DNA of 64,000 nt from Rhizobium sp. Root1334 (GCF_001426665.1 NZ_LMEY01000030.1:124725-188724), one strand, 5' to 3'; shown: positions 8,496 through 18,248, counted from the stretch's first letter. A program made the numbers and translations. Notes: generated from the letters alone by a model not told the origin.

Positions 8496-9359
8496 ATGCA
8501 AGTGACGAAATCCTGGAAGCGCCGGCTGCGCAAGTGGCGCAATCGCATGGCAAAACGCCTGCTCGCCACCCGCATCGGCCGCGAAATGCTCGTCAACGCA
8601 GTGAGCCCGAAAATCCTGTCGATGACGGCAGATTGCGGCGACCATCTGATGACCTTCTCCCCACACGACTACATTGGCCGGAAGATCTACCGCAAGGGCC
8701 ATTTCCAGCGCGAAAATGTCGTGCGGCTCCTCAGCGTCCTGCGGCAAAGGGCCTTGCTGCAACCGGAAAAGGTTCTGCTCGAACTCGGCGGCAATATCGG
8801 TACGCAGACGGTCTATTTCGCATTGAGCAAAGCCTTCCGCCACATTGTTACGGTGGAGCCAGACCCGCGCAACTTCAAACTTCTCCGTACCAATATCGAC
8901 CAGAACAATCTCCATGAAGAGATTACGGCGATCAATGTCGCTGCCGGAGAAAGCGAAGGCACGCTCGATTTCTTCATGCACAGGGATAACCACGGCAAGA
9001 GCAGTGCGCTTCGTCAAAGTGAGCGGGACATCCAGATCAAGGTTCCCGTAAAACCGGTTACCGCCATGCTGACAGAGGCAGGCGTTGCGCCTGACGATAT
9101 CGGCCTTATCTGGATGGATATCGAGGGTTACGAGCCGGTTGCAAGCCGGTCCATGCAGCCGCTTCTTGCCAGGCGCGTGCCATTCTATATGGAATTTTCG
9201 CCGGTCTTCTACGGACCGGCGGGATCACAGGCATTCGTCAATTATCTGGCAGGCTTCTATGAAAATTGCATCGTTTTCTATGAAGACAGCCAGGTGGACA
9301 TGAAGGTCAAAGCCCTGCCCATCGGCAAGGATCAGTTCGACGTTTTGCTCCTGCCCTGA
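8496..9359 (+). CDS. FkbM-family methyltransferase
   Basis: The 287-residue protein has the FkbM methyltransferase layout: a basic N-terminus of about 35 residues, then the SAM-binding motif LLELGGNIGTQT near residues 94-105, the acidic motif VEPDPRNF near 120, and the C-terminal WMDIEGYEP block. FkbM enzymes O-methylate small molecules or sugars, often in glycan or polyketide loci. The start follows GGAGACGGGCAAGG. It is convergent with the small methyltransferase gene at 9399, and nucleotide-sugar and glycosyltransferase genes follow within 15 kb, so glycan methylation is plausible but inferred. Confidence 0.8.
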   Translation: MQVTKSWKRRLRKWRNRMAKRLLATRIGREMLVNAVSPKILSMTADCGDHLMTFSPHDYIGRKIYRKGHFQRENVVRLLSVLRQRALLQPEKVLLELGGNIGTQTVYFALSKAFRHIVTVEPDPRNFKLLRTNIDQNNLHEEITAINVAAGESEGTLDFFMHRDNHGKSSALRQSERDIQIKVPVKPVTAMLTEAGVAPDDIGLIWMDIEGYEPVASRSMQPLLARRVPFYMEFSPVFYGPAGSQAFVNYLAGFYENCIVFYEDSQVDMKVKALPIGKDQFDVLLLP

Positions 9360-9363
9360 GCAA

Positions 9364-9384
9364 CCCGTCCGCCAGATAGACGGG
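9364..9384. terminator. Hairpin between convergent methyltransferase genes
   Basis: CCCGTC and GACGGG form a 6-bp stem with a 9-nt loop in the 39-bp gap between two convergent stops. There is no clear T tract on either side, so it is only a weak candidate bidirectional terminator. Confidence 0.25.
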
Positions 9385-9398
9385 CAGCGGCAGCCAGA

Positions 9399-9881
9399 TT
9401 AGCGCTTCCGGTAGAAATAGGTCCGGCCCGGATCGGCACCGGCAGGCAGTGGCAGCGGCTCAAGTTCAGGATGATCAAGCGGCAACCCGCTTGCGGCCAC
9501 GCCACCGGTTTTCAGCGCGGCGGCGATCGACTGCGGCAGCCAAGTCAAGGTCTTGGCATCCTTTTCCCGATACGCCGTGCCGATATCGGCATGTGCGAAC
9601 GCGATGCCCTTTCCGGAAAACTGGGCGATCGTCTCCTTGATGTCGCCAAGGATAAGGTCCGCTTCCGGCGGTGTCGAATCCGGATGCGACCCGACGGCGC
9701 GGTCGAAAACGATGATCCGGTTGTCCGGAAACAGTTCGCGGATATGGTCGTAGGTCCGGCCGTTGCCAAGGCCGATTTCAAGAATCACGCCATCTGGCGC
9801 GACCATCGAAGCCTCCTTGATATGGTTGAGAACAGCGCGCTGCGAGTGCATGCGGGAGATAAAACCATCAAGACGACTCAT
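9399..9881 (-). CDS. Small class I SAM-dependent methyltransferase
   Basis: This short 160-residue protein has a Rossmann-type SAM site: VILEIGLGNGRTYDH near residues 32-46 and an acidic strand-2 end, 'RIIVFDRAVG', near 55-64. A later 'IAFAHADIGT' strand follows. It fits the small rhizobial methyltransferase-like proteins, but the acceptor is unknown. The ATG at 9881 has GGAAAT upstream. The short length leaves no room for a substrate-binding cap. The preceding 194 bp (9882-10075) contains no recognisable gene. Confidence 0.7.
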   Translation of the reverse strand: MSRLDGFISRMHSQRAVLNHIKEASMVAPDGVILEIGLGNGRTYDHIRELFPDNRIIVFDRAVGSHPDSTPPEADLILGDIKETIAQFSGKGIAFAHADIGTAYREKDAKTLTWLPQSIAAALKTGGVAASGLPLDHPELEPLPLPAGADPGRTYFYRKR

Positions 9882-10075
9882 CTATTTCCATCCATCCATT
9901 CAAATCATGCCAGTCGCCTCGCTTAACACGAGTGCCCGCGCCTGGTCGACCATGAGAGCGGGAAAATATCGGTAAACTCAACCAGACGCTCGTGGGTCGG
10001 TTTCCCGTGTGATTTCCCGGTTCCTCCTTATCAAACGACATCGCCTGCCCTTGGCGAATATGTTAGCCTTCAAAC

Positions 10076-11266
10076 ATGAGCCAGCTTTCCAGCGAAACAT
10101 TCTTCAGCGCGCTGCCGGTCTTCGTCGAATTCGAAGGCGTCGCCAACAGCGACAACTACCGGGCACTGCCCGCTGACTGGGCGCTGGCAACGGCCGACAT
10201 CGTCGATTCCACCGGTGCGATCGAGGCGGGCCGCTACAAGGCCGTCAACATGGCGGGAGCCAGCGTCATCTCCGCGATTCTCAATGCGCTGGGCAATAAC
10301 GACCTTCCCTTCGTCTTTGGCGGCGATGGCGCCATGGTCGCCGTGCCGCCGTCCGGCGTAGAGAAGGCACGCGATGCGCTCTCGGCAGTGCAAGGCTGGG
10401 TCGGCGAGGAATTGCAACTGACGCTGCGCGCAGCACTGGTGCCCGTAGCCGACGTCATCGCAGCGGGCCTTGCCGTTCGTGTCGCCCGGTTCCAGGTGAA
10501 CCCCGATGTGTCCTACGCGATGTTTGCCGGTGGCGGTTCAAGCTGGGCGGAAGCGCGGATGAAGGAAGGCCTGTTTGCCGTGCCACCTGCACCGTCAGGC
10601 GCACGGCCGGACCTGACCGGCCTTTCTTGCCGATGGAACCCGATACAATCCCGGCATGGCGAAATCGTCTCCATCATCGCAATTCCTGCCGGATCGGACA
10701 ACCTAACCGCCTTCCAGGCTCTGGTGGCCGACATCGTTGCGCTGGCCGCAGGCGAAGAACGGGATGGCCATCCGGTCGCAGCCGAAGGCCCGCAGATCGG
10801 ACTGTCGATGGCGGGGCTGGCTGCGGAAACGAAAACAGCTCCGAAGGGAAAACGCTTCACCCACAGGCTGTTCATTTTGGCGCAATATCTCCTGATCGTC
10901 GGCCTTTATCGGCTTGGCCTGACACTTGGCCGTTTCGACCCAAGGGCATACCGGCAGGATGTTGCCCGCAATACCGATTTCCGCAAGTTCGACGATGGCC
11001 TGAAGATGACCATCGATGTTGATGCGGAACGGTTTCGCCTGATCGAGGCGCGGCTTGAGCAAGCCGCACGCGCCGGTATCTGCCGCTTCGGCCTGCACCG
11101 GCAGGATTCGGCGCTGATGACCTGTATCGTACCGACACCGCTCAGCCGCGACCACATGCACTTCATCGATGGTGCAGCTGGCGGTTATGCCATGGCCGCC
11201 AGCCGGCTGAAGAAGCATATGCCGGCCCCTTCCCCTATCGCGGCGGTGCGGCCAGCTATGCCTTGA
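10076..11266 (+). CDS. DUF3095 family protein
   Basis: The 396-residue protein matches the DUF3095 family, whose function is not established. Near residues 32-90 it contains 'ATADIVDSTGAIEAGRYKAV' and then 'FVFGGDGAMVAVP'. This is the two-aspartate layout seen in class III nucleotide cyclases and GGDEF domains (an Asp-containing first strand and a GGDG/GGDE turn). That resemblance is my reading of the sequence, not a database match. A second block, 'TIDVDAERFRLIEARLEQAA', lies near residues 305-330. The last 11 bp overlap the convergent UDP-sugar dehydrogenase gene. A true class III cyclase gene lies 1.6 kb to the right. Confidence 0.75.
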   Translation: MSQLSSETFFSALPVFVEFEGVANSDNYRALPADWALATADIVDSTGAIEAGRYKAVNMAGASVISAILNALGNNDLPFVFGGDGAMVAVPPSGVEKARDALSAVQGWVGEELQLTLRAALVPVADVIAAGLAVRVARFQVNPDVSYAMFAGGGSSWAEARMKEGLFAVPPAPSGARPDLTGLSCRWNPIQSRHGEIVSIIAIPAGSDNLTAFQALVADIVALAAGEERDGHPVAAEGPQIGLSMAGLAAETKTAPKGKRFTHRLFILAQYLLIVGLYRLGLTLGRFDPRAYRQDVARNTDFRKFDDGLKMTIDVDAERFRLIEARLEQAARAGICRFGLHRQDSALMTCIVPTPLSRDHMHFIDGAAGGYAMAASRLKKHMPAPSPIAAVRPAMP

Positions 11267-12599
11267 GAATATTGGCGCCTTCGATCCCTCTGCGGGCAAA
11301 GGCGTTGCGCGTGTCGACGATCAACGGCGACCAGCGGGCAATCGCTGCATAGTCGACCGCATCATGATCAGTCGCGATCAGAACCGCATCAAACCCCTTG
11401 ACCGATTGCTCGTCCAGCGACACCGATGTCCGCCCCTTCAACGCCATGTATTCGCGTGTCTTTGGAATCTCGGTGACATGCGGATCGTGATAGGCGGCAT
11501 TTCCGCCCCGTTCCTCGATCAATTCGATCAGCTTCAATGATGGGCTTTCGCGGATATCCGGCACGTTCTTCTTGTAGGCAAGACCGATCACCAGCACCTT
11601 CGACCGGCTGAGCGCCTTGCCGCAATGGATATCCAGTGCCTCGGCAAGCCGCCCGACGACATGCTTTGGCATGGCCGAATTGATTTCGCCGGCAAGCTCG
11701 ATGAAACGCGTTGGCAATTCGTATTCGCGCGATTTCCAGGTGAGATAAAAAGGATCGATCGGAATGCAGTGCCCCCCGAGCCCCGGGCCGGGATAGAACG
11801 GCATGTAGCCGAAAGGCTTGGTCTTGGCCGCGTCGATCACTTCCCAGATGTCGATGCCCATCGCCTCGTAGACGACCTTCAACTCGTTGACGAGGGCAAT
11901 GTTGACCGCGCGAAAAATGTTCTCGGTCAGCTTGACTGCCTCGGCTGTCGCGGGAGACGACACCGGCACGACCGTGTGGACGACGGCGCCGTAAAAAGCC
12001 TTCATCAGCTCCGCGGCCGCCTCGCCGTCACCGGCCACGACCTTCGGGATGCTTGACGTGTGGAAATCGCGATTGCCCGGATCCTCGCGCTCCGGCGAGA
12101 AACCAAGGAAGAACTCCTGCGCCGATTTGAGACCAGTCTTTTCCAGGATCGGCCTCACCACCTCGTCCGTGGTGCCGGGATAAGTCGTCGATTCCAGAAC
12201 GATCAGCTGGCCGGGCTTCAGTGTCTCGGCAATGCGATCACACGTACGGGTGATGAAAGACAGATCCGGATCGCGATGTTTCGTCAAGGGCGTTGGAACG
12301 CAGATGACGATGACGTCGCAGCCGGACAGCTGGCTGAAATCGGTCGTTGCCCGGAACCTCCCCTCCCCGGTTTCCGTTGCCAGGACAGCATCCGGAACCG
12401 CATCGATATAGGATCGTCCTGCATCGATCGCGACGATCTTCTGCGGGTCGATATCAAAGCCTGTGACAGAAAAGCCGTTTCGGGCAGCGGTGATCGCCAG
12501 CGGCAGGCCGACATAGCCAAGCCCGATCACACCCGCACGGGCGCTACGGTCTGCGATCTTCGAAAGGAGGGCCTCGCTCACGGAAGAATGGACGGTCAA
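11256..12599 (-). CDS. Nucleotide-sugar dehydrogenase (UDP-GlcNAc/UDP-glucose 6-dehydrogenase family)
   Basis: The 447-residue enzyme oxidises the C6 hydroxyl of a UDP-sugar to the uronic acid using NAD+, supplying glycan precursors. The N-terminal dinucleotide site is GVIGLGYVGLPLA near residues 23-35. 'ESTTYPGTTDEV' and 'GFSPEREDPGN' follow. The catalytic cysteine lies in GPGLGGHCIPIDPF near residues 263-276. The blocks resemble WbpA/WbpO-type rather than classical Ugd enzymes. Translation seems to begin at a TTG (12599). The gene is convergent with the DUF3095 gene and overlaps its 3' end. The product could feed the glycosyltransferases encoded downstream. Confidence 0.88.
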   Translation of the reverse strand: MTVHSSVSEALLSKIADRSARAGVIGLGYVGLPLAITAARNGFSVTGFDIDPQKIVAIDAGRSYIDAVPDAVLATETGEGRFRATTDFSQLSGCDVIVICVPTPLTKHRDPDLSFITRTCDRIAETLKPGQLIVLESTTYPGTTDEVVRPILEKTGLKSAQEFFLGFSPEREDPGNRDFHTSSIPKVVAGDGEAAAELMKAFYGAVVHTVVPVSSPATAEAVKLTENIFRAVNIALVNELKVVYEAMGIDIWEVIDAAKTKPFGYMPFYPGPGLGGHCIPIDPFYLTWKSREYELPTRFIELAGEINSAMPKHVVGRLAEALDIHCGKALSRSKVLVIGLAYKKNVPDIRESPSLKLIELIEERGGNAAYHDPHVTEIPKTREYMALKGRTSVSLDEQSVKGFDAVLIATDHDAVDYAAIARWSPLIVDTRNAFARRGIEGANILKA

Positions 12600-12862
12600 A
12601 TGCGTGTTCTCGACTGATCGTGGCGCACTGAAGCGCCTTTGCGGATGGGGGTCAGTTGAGGATAAATTGGCCCGAAGTCAAGAACCGCACCGGTTTCACC
12701 TGTTAGCGCGGCCGGAACAATTATCCAATTTTTGTCGGGCTGGAATCTGGTTTTGCCATTTTCGCCACTTATATGGGGAGGGTGCAAACGCCTGATCTAT
12801 CGCGACGCAGACCGGACTTCGGGCGGCGCCGGGATTTCGTTGAGAAAGCGATACGCCGCCCA

Positions 12863-14212
12863 ATGAATATTCACAGAACCACTGTTTCCACTCACCTGCT
12901 GGACCGCGTATCGAACTGGTTGCAACAGGCCGCCCTCAATGGTGAAACGCTCGAAACGGTCGTTACGGGCTTTTGCGAAAGGCTGGCCGCCTCCGGCCTG
13001 CCGCTCAACCGCGTCCACTTGAGCTTTTCGATGCTGCATCCGCTCTACGACGCGCTCGGGTTCACCTGGTTGCGCGGTCAGGGCGTCACAGTCGAAGGTT
13101 ATCGCGCCGACCCGTCCGATGAGAAGCCGGACCGGTTTCTGCTCAGCCCCTATTATTATCTCCTGAGCAACAATCTCGAACATATGCGCCGCCAGATCGA
13201 CCTCACGGGTCCGTCCGAGTTTCCGATATTCGACGAGTTGAAAGAGATGGGCGTCACCGACTATATCGCCTTCGTCCAGTCTTTCGGCGAAACCTCCGGC
13301 CAGGGCATGATCGGCTCCTGGTCGACCGATGCCCACGGCGGTTTCAGCGACAATGTCATCGAGGCACTACTGCGTATCCAGAACAATCTGGCCGTCGCCG
13401 CCAAGATGGCCGTTCTCGGCAAGCTCGCCGACAATATGCTGACCACCTATCTCGGCGCCAATGCCGGCAAACGCGTGCTCTCCGGTCAGACCCGGCGCGG
13501 CGATGGCGAGACCATCCGCGCAGCCTTGGTGATGGCCGACATGCGTCAATCGACCGTGCTCGCCGAAAAGGAGGGGCGGCAAGTCTATATCGACACGCTC
13601 AACCAGTTCTTCGATGCGATCGCCACCCCGTTCAGCCGCAATGGCGGTGAAATCCTCAGTTTTGTCGGGGATGGTTTTCTTGCCGTCTATCCCTGCGGCC
13701 GCCATCGCGAACCATCGCAGGTCGCAGCCCTTGCCGCGATGGCTGCCGTGCGTCAGGCAGCAGCGCATATGGGCGAACTCAATGCCGGCCGCCTAAGGCA
13801 GAGCCTCCCGGAGGTCCGATACGGCATCGGGCTGCATGTCGGCAATGTCATGTTCGGCAATGTCGGCCTCAACGACCGCCTAACCTTTTCCGCCTTCGGC
13901 GCTGCCGTCAACGAAGTGGAGCGACTGCAGGGGCTCACGAAGAAGTATGCCCAGCCGATCGTGGCCAGCCAATCTTTCGCAACCTATTGCGGCGGCGACT
14001 GGGTGACGCTTGGCCAGGAAAAGCTGCGCGGCGTTGGCCAGAAGGTCACCGTGCTGCTGCCGGGGCAGGACAATATGAAGCTCGACGATGGCGAAGCCAT
14101 CCGCAACAATGCAATGGAGACGCGATCCGAGGCAGAGCAGGTCATGCTGCTCTACCGTAACAGCAAGAAACCGCAGCCGCGAGACCTGCTCTGGAACAAG
14201 CTGCTGCAGTAA
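12863..14212 (+). CDS. Adenylate/guanylate cyclase (class III) with rhizobial N-terminal domain
   Basis: The protein has 449 residues from the ATG at 12863 (an upstream in-frame ATG at 12773 adds 30 basic residues with no obvious role). The first roughly 215 residues form an uncharacterised domain often found before rhizobial class III cyclases. The catalytic domain follows, with the first metal Asp in 'ALVMADMRQST' and the second in 'SFVGDGFLAVYP', then 'GIGLHVGNVMFGNVG' and 'GAAVNEVERLQGL', keeping the Asn and Arg expected for the transition state. The usual lysine before the GDG turn is Ser. The usual Asp of the TxIGDxVN block is Ala. Substrate choice (ATP or GTP) is therefore unclear. No transmembrane segment is evident. 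Confidence 0.82.
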   Translation: MNIHRTTVSTHLLDRVSNWLQQAALNGETLETVVTGFCERLAASGLPLNRVHLSFSMLHPLYDALGFTWLRGQGVTVEGYRADPSDEKPDRFLLSPYYYLLSNNLEHMRRQIDLTGPSEFPIFDELKEMGVTDYIAFVQSFGETSGQGMIGSWSTDAHGGFSDNVIEALLRIQNNLAVAAKMAVLGKLADNMLTTYLGANAGKRVLSGQTRRGDGETIRAALVMADMRQSTVLAEKEGRQVYIDTLNQFFDAIATPFSRNGGEILSFVGDGFLAVYPCGRHREPSQVAALAAMAAVRQAAAHMGELNAGRLRQSLPEVRYGIGLHVGNVMFGNVGLNDRLTFSAFGAAVNEVERLQGLTKKYAQPIVASQSFATYCGGDWVTLGQEKLRGVGQKVTVLLPGQDNMKLDDGEAIRNNAMETRSEAEQVMLLYRNSKKPQPRDLLWNKLLQ

Positions 14213-14448
14213 AGATCAGCGCTTGATTGGCGGGATAGAGAGCAGAAGCATCCCGCTCGAATGATTGACATTTCCCCACCGCGCCGGTCAACCGCCGCTG
14301 CGAGTATATCCGTGCGCACTTTACCAGCCGAAGGTCATGGACACGTCAATTTCCGTGGGATAGTCTCCTTTTTTGAGGAACCGGGTTAAAGCCCGGAAGC
14401 GCGCTCCGCAAGATCGCGGGCCGCCGTGAAACAAGGACACTTGCTCGC

Positions 14449-16350
14449 ATGAAATCAGGCGCGGACCTGCTGCGGATCGAGAATTTGAATATCTCGTTCG
14501 CGATGCTCGGTGGGCAGATCGATGCCGTCCGCAATGCTAGCCTGCGCGTCCTGCCAGGCAAGGTGACTGCGCTGGTCGGCGAATCCGGCTCCGGGAAATC
14601 TGTGATCAGCCAGGCGGTGATGGGCATCCTGCCGAAATCCGCCACCTGTAGCGGCCGCATTCTCTTTTGCGATCCTGCCCAGGACGAACAACCGGTCGAT
14701 CTTCTGGCCATGCCGCGCGACGGACGGGAAATCCGCAATCTGCGCGGCAACCGCATCGGCAAGATCTTCCAGGAGCCGATGACCTCGCTGTCGCCGCTGC
14801 ACACGGTCGGCAATCAGATCAGCGAGTCCCTGAAAATCCATACGCATATGTCCAGCCGCGAGCGGCGCGACCGCACCGAGGAAATGCTGGGACTGGTCGG
14901 GTTTCCCAAGCCGTCACGCGCCTTCGATATGTACCCTTTCGAGCTGTCGGGTGGCATGCGCCAGCGCGCCATGATCGCCATGGCGCTGATCTGCAATCCC
15001 GCGCTTCTGATTGCCGACGAGCCGACGACTGCGCTCGATGTGACCATCCAGGCGCAGATTCTGCAATTGTTGCGCAGCCTGCAGACCAAGCTGAACATGG
15101 CGATGTTGCTGATCACCCATGATCTCGGTGTCGTCGCCAATGTCGCCGACGAGGTTGTGGTCATCTATCACGGCGAGATCATGGAAGCCGGACCGGTGGA
15201 GGCGATTTTCCGCAATCCCTCGCATCCCTATCTCAAAGGCCTGATGGCAGCCGTTCCGCATTTCGACATGAAGCCCGGCGAACGCCTGAAGGCACTGCGC
15301 GAGGTCCCTGTCAATACAAGCAGCCTGCTTGGCAAGAAGAAGATCATTGCTGCCGACGAAGCGCTAAAGCCGGAAATCCTGCTATCCGTGCGTGATGTCA
15401 GCAAGACCTTCACCACCCGCAAATCGAGCTGGATGAGCAAGGACGCGGCAGCCGCTGTCAAGGCCGTCGACGGCGTCAGCTTCGACATCATGCGCGGCGA
15501 ATGTCTTGGGCTGGTGGGCGAAAGCGGCTGCGGCAAGACCACGCTCAGCAAGATCCTGATGCGCGCAGTGACGCCGGACACCGGCGCCGTGATGCTCAAC
15601 AGCAGCGACGGCCCGATCGACGTGTTGAAGGCGGAAGGTTCGGAATTGCAGGACCTGCGCACCAAAGTCCAGATGGTGTTCCAGGATCCGGTTTCCTCGC
15701 TGTCGCCACGCATGACGGTGCAGAACATCCTCAGCGAACCACTCGAAATCCATGGCCGCGGCAATGGCAAGTCCCGCGTGGAAAGAGTGACCGCGCTGCT
15801 GAAAGCGATCGGCCTCAGCGAACGCCACCTCAATCGCTATCCACACAGCTTTTCGGGTGGCCAGCGGCAGCGCATCGGCATTGCCAGAGCACTGGCGCTC
15901 GGACCTGACCTGTTGATCTGCGACGAGCCTGTTTCGGCGCTCGATGTGTCGGTTCAGGCGCAGATCCTCAACTTGCTGAAGGATCTGCAGAAGGAGCTGG
16001 GACTTACCTACCTGTTCATCTCGCACAACCTCGCCGTCGTCGACTACATGGCCGACCGGATCGCGGTGATGTGTGGTGGCCGCATTGTGGAAATCGCCCC
16101 GCGCGAGACGCTGATGGAAGCGCCCGTTCATCCCTACACCAAATCGCTGCTCGCCGCCGTGCCCTTCCCCGATCTCGACCGGCCACTCGACTTTTCGCTG
16201 CTCAATCCCAGTGGCGCCGCCGACAAGCGCAGCTGGGGCAAGCATTTTTCCGATGATGGAGACGCAAATGTGCTGGGGACGGCAGACCTCGGCAACGGTC
16301 ATCTTGTTCTGGCGCGAAAGAGCGCCGATGTCAGGGAGCTCGTACCATGA
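14449..16350 (+). CDS. Oligopeptide-type ABC transporter, fused double ATP-binding protein (YejF/DppDF-like)
   Basis: The 633-residue protein fuses two complete ATPase domains. Domain 1 (about 5-270) has Walker A GESGSGKS at 44-51, signature LSGGMRQR and Walker B LLIADEP. Domain 2 (about 315-580) has Walker A GESGCGKTT near 356, signature FSGGQRQR and Walker B LLICDEP. Each is followed by the C-terminal oligopeptide motif (HPYLKGL, HPYTKSL). This is the YejF arrangement. It opens a four-gene importer operon and overlaps the next gene by 4 bp (ATGA). The preceding 236 bp (14213-14448) holds two weak hairpins (14230-14256 and 14381-14396) but no gene. Confidence 0.88.
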   Translation: MKSGADLLRIENLNISFAMLGGQIDAVRNASLRVLPGKVTALVGESGSGKSVISQAVMGILPKSATCSGRILFCDPAQDEQPVDLLAMPRDGREIRNLRGNRIGKIFQEPMTSLSPLHTVGNQISESLKIHTHMSSRERRDRTEEMLGLVGFPKPSRAFDMYPFELSGGMRQRAMIAMALICNPALLIADEPTTALDVTIQAQILQLLRSLQTKLNMAMLLITHDLGVVANVADEVVVIYHGEIMEAGPVEAIFRNPSHPYLKGLMAAVPHFDMKPGERLKALREVPVNTSSLLGKKKIIAADEALKPEILLSVRDVSKTFTTRKSSWMSKDAAAAVKAVDGVSFDIMRGECLGLVGESGCGKTTLSKILMRAVTPDTGAVMLNSSDGPIDVLKAEGSELQDLRTKVQMVFQDPVSSLSPRMTVQNILSEPLEIHGRGNGKSRVERVTALLKAIGLSERHLNRYPHSFSGGQRQRIGIARALALGPDLLICDEPVSALDVSVQAQILNLLKDLQKELGLTYLFISHNLAVVDYMADRIAVMCGGRIVEIAPRETLMEAPVHPYTKSLLAAVPFPDLDRPLDFSLLNPSGAADKRSWGKHFSDDGDANVLGTADLGNGHLVLARKSADVRELVP

Positions 16351-18248
16351 TCACACGGCGCACTACCCTTGGCCTGCTTGCTACCGCCCTCGTACCCGGC
16401 ATCGCACGAGCGACACCGGAGCCGCCATTCCTGAGGCCCTTTCTGCGGGCTCAGGCCCTGCCTGACCTGCCGGATCGCCTGCCGAAAAACCCACGGCGCG
16501 TCAATCTCGCCGCCATGGGCCGTGAGCCCGGAAAGTATGGCGGCACCGTCCGGATGCTGATCGGCAGCCAGAAGGACATCCGGATGATGACGATCAACGG
16601 CTATGCCCGTCTGGTCGGCTATACCGAGGACCTGAAATTCCAGCCCGATATTCTGGAAAGCTTCGACGTTCAGGAAGGCCGGATCTTCACCTTCAAGATC
16701 CGTGATGGCCACCGCTGGTCGAACGGCAGCTACCTGACCTCCGAGGATTTCCGCTATACCTGGGAAGATGTCATCCTCAACAAGGATCTGCGCAAAGGCG
16801 GCGTCCAGCGCGAACTTCTCGCCGATGGCGAAGGGCCGACTTTCGAGATCATCGACGAACTGACCGTACGCTATACCTGGAAAGTGCCGAACCCGGATTT
16901 CCTGCCGGGCCTCGCAGCCGCTTCCCCGGTCGTCATCCTGATGCCGTCGGCCTATATGCGGCATTTCCACAAGAAGTATCAGGACGATTTCCGCCTCTCG
17001 GCGCTGATGAAACGGTATCGCGTCAAGAAATGGGCCGATCTGCACATCAAGATGTCGCGCCAGTACCGGCCTGAAAATCCCGACCTGCCGTCGCTGGATC
17101 CGTGGATTCCGCGCACGGCCCCGCCAGCCGAGCAGTTCGTGTTCGAGCGCAACCCGTTCTTCCACCGGATCGACGAAAACGGCTTGCAGCTGCCCTATAT
17201 CGATCGCTGGCTGCTCAATATCAGCTCGTCGGAAATCATCGCGGCCAAGACGGGTGCCGGTGAAACCGACCTGCAGTCCACCGGCGTCGATTTTTCCGAC
17301 TACGCCTTCTTCAAGGATGCGGAAAAACGCTATCCCGTGAAGGTCAATCTCTGGAAACGTATTCAAGGCTCCCGCCTTACCCTTCTGCCGAACCTCAACT
17401 GTGCCGACAAGGTCTGGCGCGATCTGTTCTGGGACGTCCGCTTCCGCCGCGCCCTGTCTCTGGCGATTGACCGGCACGAAATCAACATGGTCAGCTTTTA
17501 CGGCCTTGCCAGCGAAAGTGCCGATACCATCCTGCCGGACAGCCCGCTGTTCAAACCGGAATACGCGGCGGCCTGGGCCAGCCATGATCCGGATCAGGCC
17601 AACAGGCTGCTCGACGAGGTCGGCCTGACGCAACGCAACAGCGACGGCATCCGTCTCCTGCCCGACGGACGGGAAGCCCAGATCGTCGTCGAGACCGCCG
17701 GTGAGAGCACGCTCGAGACCGACGTGCTGGAACTCATCAAGGACCATTGGGCGAAAATCGGTTTCGCGCTTTTTATCAAGACCTCGCAACGGGACGTTTT
17801 CAGCAGCCGGACGATGAGCGGCGAGATCATGATGTCGATGTGGTCAGGCATCGAAAACGGTGTGCCCACAGCCGATATGAACCCCGGCGATCTTGCACCC
17901 AGCAGAGACGACCAGTTTCAGTGGCCGGCATGGGGCATGTACTACCTGTCCATCGGACAGAACGGCAGTGCGCCAGAGTTGCCCGAAGCAATCAAGCTGA
18001 TCGATCTGCTCAAGGAATGGCGAAAAACCGTCGAAAAGGAAGACAGAACGCGTATCTGGCACGAAATGCTGGAAATCTATACACAGAACGTCTTCTCGAT
18101 CGGCATCGTCAACGCAGCACTCCAGCCGATCATGCACTCCGCCTATATCCGCAACATTCCCGAAAAAGGCCTCTACGGTTTCGACCCGACCTGCTATCTC
18201 GGGGTCTACATGCCAGATACGTTCTGGTACAGCGAAGAGGTTAGCTGA
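16347..18248 (+). CDS. Periplasmic solute-binding protein, SBP_bac_5 (oligopeptide/YejA-like) type
   Basis: This is a large 633-residue extracytoplasmic binding protein of the DppA/OppA/YejA family. An N-terminal Tat-like signal (TRRTTLGLLATA, cleavage after ARA near residue 22) has no lipobox cysteine. The family blocks 'DGHRWSNGSYLTSEDFRYTW', 'FERNPFFHRIDENGLQLPYI' and 'RRALSLAIDRHEIN' are present. It binds a peptide or peptide-like, possibly sugar-containing, ligand for the permeases that follow 2 bp downstream. The adjoining glycosyltransferases make a glycan-derived ligand conceivable, but nothing in the sequence proves this. Confidence 0.87.
   Translation: MITRRTTLGLLATALVPGIARATPEPPFLRPFLRAQALPDLPDRLPKNPRRVNLAAMGREPGKYGGTVRMLIGSQKDIRMMTINGYARLVGYTEDLKFQPDILESFDVQEGRIFTFKIRDGHRWSNGSYLTSEDFRYTWEDVILNKDLRKGGVQRELLADGEGPTFEIIDELTVRYTWKVPNPDFLPGLAAASPVVILMPSAYMRHFHKKYQDDFRLSALMKRYRVKKWADLHIKMSRQYRPENPDLPSLDPWIPRTAPPAEQFVFERNPFFHRIDENGLQLPYIDRWLLNISSSEIIAAKTGAGETDLQSTGVDFSDYAFFKDAEKRYPVKVNLWKRIQGSRLTLLPNLNCADKVWRDLFWDVRFRRALSLAIDRHEINMVSFYGLASESADTILPDSPLFKPEYAAAWASHDPDQANRLLDEVGLTQRNSDGIRLLPDGREAQIVVETAGESTLETDVLELIKDHWAKIGFALFIKTSQRDVFSSRTMSGEIMMSMWSGIENGVPTADMNPGDLAPSRDDQFQWPAWGMYYLSIGQNGSAPELPEAIKLIDLLKEWRKTVEKEDRTRIWHEMLEIYTQNVFSIGIVNAALQPIMHSAYIRNIPEKGLYGFDPTCYLGVYMPDTFWYSEEVS

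Noticed and set aside
16299-17789. 496-codon minus-strand frame opposite the oligopeptide-binding protein gene
   Set aside because: The plus-strand product is a well-recognised SBP_bac_5 protein with signal peptide and operon overlaps; the antisense frame shows no family features.
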